11,863 nt of DNA, from contig CACVAR010000408.1 of assembly GCA_902727905.1 (NCBI GenBank), positions 1-11,863 on the forward strand. Direction: 5' to 3'. A program made the position numbers and the translations under genes. This document shows positions 1 through 5,236 of the stretch, in pieces. The notes beneath the pieces were generated by a model that was not told the origin of the DNA, did no database searches, and saw only the letters and a list, made by a program, of their open reading frames with translations. Position 1 is the stretch's first letter, and every line of letters begins with the position of its first letter. This DNA is from an uncultured Sulfurovum sp. (GTDB lineage Bacteria; Campylobacterota; Campylobacteria; Campylobacterales; Sulfurovaceae).

Positions 1-32
1 ACATAAACATTATTTATTACAAAGGTATTATC

Positions 33-251
33 ATGGCAAGAAGATGTGATGTAACAGGAAAAGGTCCATTGGTTGGAAACAATGTATCTCATGCAAACAA
101 CAAGACAAAAAGAAGACAACTTCCTAACTTAAGATCTGTAAAGATTACTTTAGAAGATGGAACAACTAAAAGAATCAAAGTTGCTGCTTCTACACTTAGA
201 ACAATGAAAAAGAAAGCTGCAGAAGCTACGGCTGAAACAGCAGAAGCATAA
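33..251 (+). CDS. rpmB: Ribosomal protein bL28
   Basis: Small basic protein of the large ribosomal subunit, 72 residues. The N-terminus MARRCDVTGKGPLVGNNVSH is the classic L28 opening, with the single Cys5 and the GN-N-SHA motif, followed by the lysine/arginine-rich NNKTKRRQLPNL segment. The start is fixed by AAAGG at 21-25, 7 bases before the ATG. The last dozen residues (KKKAAEATAETAEA) form an Ala/Glu/Thr tail beyond the compact L28 fold; the homologues I know in this group are somewhat shorter. Its promoter must lie upstream of the window. It is followed after 31 bases by a potassium channel gene on the same strand, with a small palindrome between them. As I recall, H. pylori has the same rpmB/channel neighbourhood. 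The identification is secure. Confidence 0.97.
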   Translation: MARRCDVTGKGPLVGNNVSHANNKTKRRQLPNLRSVKITLEDGTTKRIKVAASTLRTMKKKAAEATAETAEA

Positions 252-254
252 ACA

Positions 255-275
255 AAAGTCTTTTTAAAAGACTTT
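255..275 (+). terminator. Palindrome after rpmB, possible weak terminator or attenuator
   Basis: AAAGTCTTTT (255-264) and AAAAGACTTT (266-275) are perfect inverted copies around one base, beginning 4 bases after the rpmB stop. The stem is mostly A-T and no run of T follows, so efficient intrinsic termination is doubtful. The right arm lies just upstream of the TTG start of the next gene, so folding could also limit ribosome access there. It may separate abundant rpmB expression from low channel expression; that is inference. Confidence 0.35.
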
Positions 276-282
276 CACTATT

Positions 283-1407
283 TTGAAGACTCAAAATAGA
301 ATTTTAAAGTTTCTCAATTGGCGAGAAACTTCAAAACCACATATAACCCTAAATGATGAGTTATATGTACTACTAGCACCTTTTAGACTCCCATTAATTT
401 TAACTGTTCTAACCATGATGTTTGGAACTTTTGGTTACATACTAATTGACAATATGTCCCTACTAGATGCACTATATCAGACAGGTATAACATTTACAAC
501 CGTTGGGTTTGGAGAAATTGCACCTATTTCTGATCTTGGTCGTATTTTTACAATTTCACTTATTATTTTCGGTTTTTTAGTCTTTTCTGTTGCTATTGGT
601 ATTATAGTTGACGTTCTTAACAAAGGTGAACTATTTAAAGTTATAAAGGAGAGAAGAATGCTCTACGACATCGCACGACTTAAACAACATTATGTTATCT
701 GTTATCATAATGAATTTACTATTCAGGTCACAAAACACTTACGTGAAAGTCATATCCCTTTTGTCGTCATTGATCCAAATGAAAATTTAAAAGAGTTAGC
801 TGAAAAATACTCATATCCCTATTTTGTTAAAGCTGAACCTCATACACAAACAGCTATTTTAAAATCTCACCTCTCTTCAGCTAAAGGTATTATCACCCTT
901 GCTAATAATATTGCAGATAATATTGCGACCATTGCTTCTGTTCGTCTTTATGAAAAAGAGATTCAACGTAGACGTCCTTATCTTATTATTTCAAATGCCC
1001 CAACGGTTTCAGATGAAGATAAACTTTTAAAATTAGGTGCTAACAAAGTAGTAACACCAACAAATATTATGGCACAACGAATAAATGCCATGGCAATTAG
1101 ACCCGATATGGAAAACCTACTCCAAGAGTTCTTATATAAGCAAGATACACCTTTAGATATGGAAGAAGCACGTGTCCCAAAAACCTCTTGGTTAGCACTA
1201 AAAAAAATCAAAGATGCTTCCTTCTTTAGAGAAATAGCAAATGTTGCAATTATAGGGTTACGGTATAAAGATGGACAATTCATCCCTATGCCAAAGGGAG
1301 ATACAACCATTACAGCTGGTTCAAAACTTTTACTTATTGGACCTAGTGAAGGTATTAAAAAAACCAGAAAAGTTATTCGCAAATCAACTAAACCAGAGGA
1401 AATGTAA
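283..1407 (+). CDS. kch: Two-transmembrane RCK potassium channel (MthK/Kch type)
   Basis: Inner-membrane K+ channel subunit of 374 residues. TM1 is about residues 33-56, followed by the pore loop with selectivity filter TTVGFGE (72-78; the canonical form is TVGYGD), then TM2 at about 88-112. Residues 136-270 form the RCK_N Rossmann-like domain and about 310-366 the RCK_C lobe (IANVAIIGLRYKDGQFIP...GSKLLLIGP). The nucleotide-binding glycine motif of Ktn/Trk-type RCK domains is absent: the first loop reads CYHNEF, as in MthK (CGWSES from memory). The start is TTG, since the first internal Met (45) would cut into TM1; the reading frame is open only from base 268 and has no ATG. No good Shine-Dalgarno precedes the TTG, whereas a perfect one precedes in-frame Met126 (separate entry). 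The gene ends one base before argJ. Family assignment is very sure; the gating ligand is unknown. Confidence 0.93.
   Translation: MKTQNRILKFLNWRETSKPHITLNDELYVLLAPFRLPLILTVLTMMFGTFGYILIDNMSLLDALYQTGITFTTVGFGEIAPISDLGRIFTISLIIFGFLVFSVAIGIIVDVLNKGELFKVIKERRMLYDIARLKQHYVICYHNEFTIQVTKHLRESHIPFVVIDPNENLKELAEKYSYPYFVKAEPHTQTAILKSHLSSAKGIITLANNIADNIATIASVRLYEKEIQRRRPYLIISNAPTVSDEDKLLKLGANKVVTPTNIMAQRINAMAIRPDMENLLQEFLYKQDTPLDMEEARVPKTSWLALKKIKDASFFREIANVAIIGLRYKDGQFIPMPKGDTTITAGSKLLLIGPSEGIKKTRKVIRKSTKPEEM
645..660 (+). promoter_or_regulatory. Internal ribosome-binding site and ATG for a free RCK domain
   Basis: AAAGGAG at 645-651 is a 7-base match to the anti-Shine-Dalgarno, 6 bases before an ATG at 658-660 that is codon 126 of the channel gene. 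Translation from here would yield a soluble 249-residue protein (658-1407) containing both RCK lobes without the membrane part. In MthK the free gating-ring subunit starts at an internal Met (Met107), and MLYDIARLKQHYVIC here aligns without gaps to that MthK region. The same bases encode Lys-Glu-Arg-Arg, so the SD match could be coincidental. Confidence 0.6.
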
Positions 1408-1408
1408 A

Positions 1409-2620
1409 ATGTTTAATCTATTCTCACTTAAAGGTGGTCTCAATAACGTAGAAGGTTTCTTCTGTGATGGTGTCAATGTAGGTATGAAAACCAACCCTGC
1501 GAACTCTGGTGATTCTGATATTGATGGTGATGTAGCCTTTATTCGTTCTTCTGTACCATGTGATGTTACTGCACGTTTCACTTCTAATAAATTTCAAGCA
1601 GCCCCAATAAAGCACTATCAAAAATATGAAGAAGGTTTTCAAACGGATTTTATTTTGATGAATGCAAAGAATGCTAATGCGATGACAGGAGAACAAGGCA
1701 TCAAAGATATCGAAGATATTTTTGAAACTCTTCAAGAACAATATAAAGTCAAAAACCCAATTATGTCATCAACTGGGGTCATTGGATACCGTTTAAATCA
1801 AGAAAAAATTACGTCAGCTTTTTCAAAATTTGACTATGACGCTAAAAATTCTGATAAAGCAGCCCGTTCTATTATGACAACAGATTCTTTTAAAAAAGAG
1901 TTATCATTTCAAATTGAACTTGATGACGGTAGTTCCTTTAACATTGCTGCTATCTGTAAAGGTGCAGGAATGATTAATCCAGCTATGGCGACAATGCTTT
2001 GCTTTGTAACCACAGATGCTGATATTCCTAAAGATGATATGGAAGAACTACTAAGTGAAGCGACAGAAGGTTCTTTTAACAGAATCTCTGTAGATGGTGA
2101 TACTTCAACGAATGATACCATCATGCTTTTAGCTAACAAACTTTCAGGCGCATACCATAAAGAAGCATTTAGAGAGGCTCTCAATAAAATCACTTTTGAA
2201 TTGGCAATGATGATTTTAAAAGATGGTGAAGGTGCTAACAAACTGGTAGCCTTTGAAGTTAAAGGGGCAAAGACAGAAGATGAAGCCAGAACAGCGAGTA
2301 TTGCACTCTCTAACTCTTTACTTGTAAAAACTGCTCTATTTGGTGAAGATCCGAACTGGGGAAGAATTGCCTCCACCATAGGTGCCTCAGGTATTGACTG
2401 TGATGACTCAACGTTAACCATTCATTATGACAACTTACTTATTTACTCTAATGAACAACGAGAACTGGATAAAGAACGAGAAGATAAAGCCTATACTATT
2501 ATGAAAAACTCATCTTTTAAAGTTACTTGTGACCTTGGATTAGGTAATGGTAACTATACTTCATATGGTTGTGACCTATCATATGAATACGTGAAAATAA
2601 ACGCTGAATACAGAACTTAA
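1409..2620 (+). CDS. argJ: Bifunctional ornithine acetyltransferase / N-acetylglutamate synthase
   Basis: Cytoplasmic arginine-biosynthesis enzyme that moves the acetyl group from N-acetylornithine to glutamate; bifunctional members also use acetyl-CoA. It has 403 residues, the usual ArgJ length. The self-cleavage site is clear: KGAGMINPAMATMLCF (184-199), where Thr195 should become the N-terminal nucleophile of the beta chain after cleavage at Ala194/Thr195. STGVIG (121-126) matches the oxyanion-hole region. DGDTSTNDT (229-237), EDPNWGRI (313-320) and the C-terminus YGCDLSYEYVKINAEYRT are family signatures. I chose the ATG at 1409, not one at 1271 in the same frame, because AGAGGA at 1395-1400 gives an 8-base spacing, the protein then begins at the family N-terminus, and the longer form would overlap the channel gene by 137 bases. 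The one-base gap to the channel stop suggests co-transcription and translational coupling. Whether it is mono- or bifunctional cannot be read from sequence. Confidence 0.96.
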   Translation: MFNLFSLKGGLNNVEGFFCDGVNVGMKTNPANSGDSDIDGDVAFIRSSVPCDVTARFTSNKFQAAPIKHYQKYEEGFQTDFILMNAKNANAMTGEQGIKDIEDIFETLQEQYKVKNPIMSSTGVIGYRLNQEKITSAFSKFDYDAKNSDKAARSIMTTDSFKKELSFQIELDDGSSFNIAAICKGAGMINPAMATMLCFVTTDADIPKDDMEELLSEATEGSFNRISVDGDTSTNDTIMLLANKLSGAYHKEAFREALNKITFELAMMILKDGEGANKLVAFEVKGAKTEDEARTASIALSNSLLVKTALFGEDPNWGRIASTIGASGIDCDDSTLTIHYDNLLIYSNEQRELDKEREDKAYTIMKNSSFKVTCDLGLGNGNYTSYGCDLSYEYVKINAEYRT

Positions 2621-2794
2621 AAGTATTAAAAACTGAACATTTACTCATTAATAATAATTTTAAATAAAATAAAACTTATTTTATACTTAAAATTATATTT
2701 TACTTTAAATTAAAAGAAATATTTAACTTAAATAAATCAAAAATTACCTATAATTAATCTAATAAAAATAATTAAACAACTATAGGATAATTTT
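2621..2794. other. Extremely AT-rich intergenic spacer
   Basis: This 174-base spacer holds no gene. By my count 2641-2794 contains 15 G or C in 154 bases, about 10%. It includes an all-A/T perfect inverted repeat (ATAAAATAA at 2664-2672, TTATTTTAT at 2676-2684) that would fold only weakly and is a poor terminator candidate for argJ. Near its end is the TATAAT box of the next gene. Confidence 0.6.
2749..2754 (+). promoter_or_regulatory. Predicted -10 box (TATAAT) for the 2795 membrane protein
   Basis: A consensus TATAAT lies in a context without an obvious -35, as is usual for housekeeping promoters in Campylobacterota. Transcription would start near 2761, leaving about 34 bases of leader that contain the AGGA ribosome-binding site at 2784-2787. 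In so AT-rich a stretch a chance match is possible. Confidence 0.5.
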
Positions 2795-3238
2795 TTGACC
2801 CTCATAAAAAGTTCAAAATCTACTGTTAATTTTTTTAAATCTCTACTTATTGCACTTATACTAGCTTTAACAATTGCTCCTATTATATTGTTACTTAGTT
2901 CTGCAAATGCATCTTGGGTATTTATGGCTACAGTACTTTGGTCATTAGGAAGTCTTCTTATATTTCACCCTTTTGTTGTTTATGTTTACCCTCACCTACT
3001 CAGTAAAATGGGAGTCTATCTTCTAACCTCTATACTCCTCATTGTATCTGCATGGTTTAACATAAGTATGATTACACTCTTTCTACCTTATGACTATCTA
3101 TATTATGGTATATTCAATGCCACGCTAACTCAGATATCTTTATGGGGGTCTCTTTATATTATTTTACTAAATACAATCATCACAAATTTTATATTAATCT
3201 CAAATATAGACTTTTATAAGGAAGAGAGCCTCTTTTAG
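2795..3238 (+). CDS. Unrecognised four-helix membrane protein
   Basis: A 147-residue integral membrane protein that I do not recognise. There are four hydrophobic segments: about 14-36, 41-65, 72-97 and 114-137. The N-terminus is Lys/Ser-rich (KSSKS), the loop between TM3 and TM4 is rich in tyrosine (PYDYLYYGIF, 98-107), and the tail is short and acidic (DFYKEESLF). No catalytic motif, Cys pair or metal-binding cluster stands out. TM2 contains a His-Pro (58-59). The start is TTG with AGGA at 2784-2787, 7 bases upstream; the first internal ATG (Met44) would delete TM1. It sits alone between argJ and dbpA with its own predicted promoter, and the dbpA promoter overlaps its end, so it is probably monocistronic. 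The frame is open, long and strongly hydrophobic with a sensible start signal, so I think it is real, but function is unknown. Confidence 0.75.
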   Translation: MTLIKSSKSTVNFFKSLLIALILALTIAPIILLLSSANASWVFMATVLWSLGSLLIFHPFVVYVYPHLLSKMGVYLLTSILLIVSAWFNISMITLFLPYDYLYYGIFNATLTQISLWGSLYIILLNTIITNFILISNIDFYKEESLF

Positions 3239-3239
3239 C

Positions 3240-3245
3240 TATAAT
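3240..3245 (+). promoter_or_regulatory. Predicted -10 box (TATAAT) for dbpA
   Basis: A perfect TATAAT begins two bases after the stop codon of the membrane-protein gene. Transcription would begin near 3252, giving a leader of about 25 bases that contains AAAAGAG (3264-3270) six bases before the TTG start of dbpA. This supports dbpA being its own transcription unit. Confidence 0.55.
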
Positions 3246-3276
3246 TTCTTCATATTTTATTTCAAAAGAGCTTACT

Positions 3277-4635
3277 TTGACTACTTTCCAAGACCTATCT
3301 TTACCTTCAAATTTATTAGAAAATTTACATGCTTTAGGCTATAAAAGTCCAACCCCAATTCAAGAACAAACTATTCCTTTATTAAGAGAAGATAAGGATA
3401 TTATTGCACAAGCAAAAACTGGCTCAGGAAAGACATTAGCTTTCTTACTCCCTCTTATTTTAAAACTAGATGAGACAGAACATTTTCCCCAAGCACTTAT
3501 TATTGCACCTACACGAGAACTTTGTGAGCAAATAGCAGGAGAAGCCAATAAACTAGCACGCTATAAGAAAGATGTTAAAGTTACTACACTTTATGGAGGA
3601 ACATCTCTCACAAAACAAGTTGCCTCTCTTGAAAAAGGTGCAGATATCCTCATAGGCACTCCGGGTAGACTGCTTGATCACTTCTCAAGAGAAACCATTC
3701 ACCTAGGTCAGATTAAAACACTCATCCTTGATGAAGCTGACAGAATGCTTGATATGGGATTTGCTGATGATATCTTAAAACTCGTTTCAAACTTACCAAA
3801 ACAACGTCAATCCATTCTTTTCTCAGCAACCTATCCTGAAAATATTGACAAATTAACCAAAGTGATTTTAAGTAATCCACAAGAAGTTAAAATAGCCAGT
3901 AAAGAAAAAGAAGTAGCTATTGAAGAGTTTGTTTATGCTGTAGATGAGAAAGATAAAGCCTTATTAACAACACTAAAACATTTCCAGCCTAACCTAGCAC
4001 TTGTTTTCTGTAATACTAAGGTTAAAACTACTGAAGTCTCAGATATGCTTAATAACAAAGGTTTTGATGTTGCTACCATGAATGGTGATCTTGAGCAATA
4101 TGAACGTCAAGAGATGCTTTTACAGTTTGCTAATGGCTCACTACCTGTTCTTGTAGCCACAGACTTAGCAGCTAGAGGCTTAGACATAGACGGTATTGAC
4201 CTTGTCATCAATTATGATACACCTATGAAGACAGAAGATTATACTCATCGAATAGGTCGTACAGGAAGAGCTGATAAGTCTGGTTTAGCTGTAACACTTT
4301 GTGATGAGTATGGATTACGTAAACTTTCTGAAATAAAACCAGAACTTAAAGCAGAAAAAATTTCAACCCTTTCTCCCAATAAAAATTTCTATATGCAAGG
4401 TGAAGTAGCAACACTATGTATCGATGGTGGGAAAAAGAAAAAAGTTCGTGCTGGGGATATTCTAGGAACACTTTGTAAAGATATTGGTATAGATAACAAA
4501 GATATTGGAAAGATTAATGTTTATGCCACACACTCATATGTTGCAATCAAAAGGTCAGTTATAAAAAAAGCATTTAATGGGTTAAAGAATGGAAAGATTA
4601 AAGGGAAGAAATTACGTGTATGGTGGTTAGGCTAA
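3277..4635 (+). CDS. dbpA: DEAD-box ATP-dependent RNA helicase DbpA
   Basis: An RNA helicase acting in assembly of the large ribosomal subunit; E. coli DbpA is recruited to hairpin 92 of 23S rRNA by its C-terminal domain. All core motifs are present in order: Q motif (FQDLSLP...PTPIQ, 4-29), I AKTGSGKT (46-53), Ia PTREL (78-82), Ib GTPGR (127-131), II DEAD (152-155), III SAT (183-185), IV LVFCNT (242-247), V ATDLAARGLD (294-303) and VI HRIGRTGR (324-331). Residues about 370-452 match the DbpA RNA-binding domain (ATLCIDGGKKKKVRAGDILG..., ending in LRVWWLG), which separates it from RhlE, SrmB or CsdA types. The length of 452 is close to the 457 of E. coli. The start is TTG with AAAAGAG six bases upstream; the next in-frame Met is residue 160, beyond motif II. 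The stop codon lies in the loop of a hairpin. Target specificity is inferred from the tail. Confidence 0.94.
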   Translation: MTTFQDLSLPSNLLENLHALGYKSPTPIQEQTIPLLREDKDIIAQAKTGSGKTLAFLLPLILKLDETEHFPQALIIAPTRELCEQIAGEANKLARYKKDVKVTTLYGGTSLTKQVASLEKGADILIGTPGRLLDHFSRETIHLGQIKTLILDEADRMLDMGFADDILKLVSNLPKQRQSILFSATYPENIDKLTKVILSNPQEVKIASKEKEVAIEEFVYAVDEKDKALLTTLKHFQPNLALVFCNTKVKTTEVSDMLNNKGFDVATMNGDLEQYERQEMLLQFANGSLPVLVATDLAARGLDIDGIDLVINYDTPMKTEDYTHRIGRTGRADKSGLAVTLCDEYGLRKLSEIKPELKAEKISTLSPNKNFYMQGEVATLCIDGGKKKKVRAGDILGTLCKDIGIDNKDIGKINVYATHSYVAIKRSVIKKAFNGLKNGKIKGKKLRVWWLG

Positions 4636-4646
4636 CAGCCTAACCA
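4624..4646. terminator. Hairpin across the dbpA stop, between convergent genes
   Basis: TGGTTAGGC (4624-4632) and GCCTAACCA (4638-4646) form a perfect 9-bp stem with loop TAACA; the loop holds the dbpA stop codon. It lies 5 bases beyond the stop of the cytochrome gene on the opposite strand, so it could serve both. No T run follows on either strand: A's follow on the plus strand and the T run precedes it on the minus strand. It is therefore not a textbook intrinsic terminator, though it could stabilise 3' ends. Confidence 0.5.
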
Positions 4647-4651
4647 AAAAA

Positions 4652-5047
4652 TTACCACTTACGAATAATTTTATGACATGCAATACACTTATTTACAATG
4701 GTACTATAAGTACGTGTTGCCTCATCTTTTTTACCTTCTTCAAACTGTTTTAAAAGGTTGTCTGACAAAGTAGCCATACTTGCAGCTTCATCTATTGCAT
4801 ATTTTTTAGCATCGAAATCTTTATTCTCATTGTTTTGAATTTCAAAAGCCTCAATAGTTTCAGAAAGCTTCTGCATATCTTTTACACCATTTGCAACAAC
4901 TGCTTTATTGTTATATAAAAAACCTTTAAGTACAGTTCCTGTAGCTGTCTCTAAATCCTGCATAATCTTAATATTTTCTCTATTTACAACACCCTCTGCA
5001 AATAAAAGCCCACTTGCCACAATACTCATTAATAATATTTTTTTCAT
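4652..5047 (-). CDS. Periplasmic monohaem cytochrome c, class II (c'/c-556) type
   Basis: A secreted cytochrome of 131 residues. The N-terminus MKKILLMSIVASGLLFA is a signal peptide with a likely cut after LFA (residue 17). The mature part is predicted helical and ends with the haem motif CIACH (121-125) followed by KIIRKW. A haem site at the very C-terminus of a four-helix protein is the class II layout (cytochromes c' and c-556). His125 is the proximal ligand; Met29, in the first helix of the mature protein, is a candidate sixth ligand as in c-556, but this is a guess. Start choice: AGGAG (5054-5058, minus strand) directly abuts an ATG at 5051-5053 and lies exactly 6 bases before a second ATG at 5045-5047, so the second is the real start. 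An extended -10 promoter and an FNR-type box lie upstream. The role could be electron transfer or binding of NO; the sequence does not decide. Confidence 0.8.
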   Translation of the reverse strand: MKKILLMSIVASGLLFAEGVVNRENIKIMQDLETATGTVLKGFLYNNKAVVANGVKDMQKLSETIEAFEIQNNENKDFDAKKYAIDEAASMATLSDNLLKQFEEGKKDEATRTYSTIVNKCIACHKIIRKW

Positions 5048-5073
5048 TGTCATCTCCTAAAAATTTATAAAAG

Positions 5074-5082
5074 ATTATAACA
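5074..5082 (-). promoter_or_regulatory. Extended -10 promoter of the cytochrome gene
   Basis: On the minus strand TG-T-TATAAT (5082 down to 5074) is a perfect extended -10 element. Transcription should start near 5067, giving a leader of about 20 bases that includes the AGGAG ribosome-binding site. There is no recognisable -35; the FNR-type box occupies that region. Confidence 0.65.
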
Positions 5083-5101
5083 ATTATCATAAGTAAAAAT
5101 A

Positions 5102-5115
5102 TTGATATGAATCAA
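5102..5115. promoter_or_regulatory. FNR/CRP-family operator TTGAT-N4-ATCAA
   Basis: TTGAT (5102-5106), four bases, then ATCAA (5111-5115) is an exact match to the FNR consensus. Its centre (5108.5) is about 41.5 bases upstream of the predicted transcription start near 5067, the spacing of class II activation by FNR-type proteins. The site is the core of a longer imperfect inverted repeat (5091-5106 against 5111-5127, one unpaired base). Which Crp/Fnr family member binds is unknown. Confidence 0.6.
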
Positions 5116-5202
5116 TATTATTTACTTATTTTAGGTAGTTAATTTATTTATATTTATGAATTAAGATAATAAAAAAGAAATTTTTGGAAGTTTTAAACTC
5201 TA

Positions 5203-5232
5203 GATAAAGTAAAGACCTAGCTTTACTTTATC
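5203..5232 (-). terminator. Terminator of the acpP-fabF-accA block
   Basis: GATAAAGTAAAG (5203-5214) and CTTTACTTTATC (5221-5232) form a perfect 12-bp stem with a 6-base loop, starting 4 bases after the accA stop on the minus strand. The descending arm is T-rich and is followed by a few more T's further on, so it is a reasonable end of the fatty-acid transcription unit. It also separates that unit from the cytochrome promoter. Confidence 0.7.
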
Positions 5233-5236
5233 ATAA

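Noticed and set aside
1271..1408. Longer argJ start at ATG 1271 (46 extra residues)
   Set aside because: It would overlap the channel's RCK_C coding sequence, the extra residues are not ArgJ-like, and the ATG at 1409 has a good AGAGGA site and the family N-terminus.
978..1741. Minus-strand open frames across the end of the channel gene and the start of argJ
   Set aside because: They cross well-supported genes, lack start signals and resemble no family.
1909..2421. Open frame on the minus strand inside argJ (170 codons)
   Set aside because: Low-complexity Ser/Ala/Leu-rich translation that mirrors argJ codon structure, no ribosome-binding site or recognisable domain; a shadow of argJ.
5100..5117. 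Reading the TATTGAT/ATCAATA palindrome as a terminator of accA
   Set aside because: A better 12-bp terminator stem lies right after accA at 5203-5232, and the palindrome matches the FNR operator and sits at activator distance from a strong -10.
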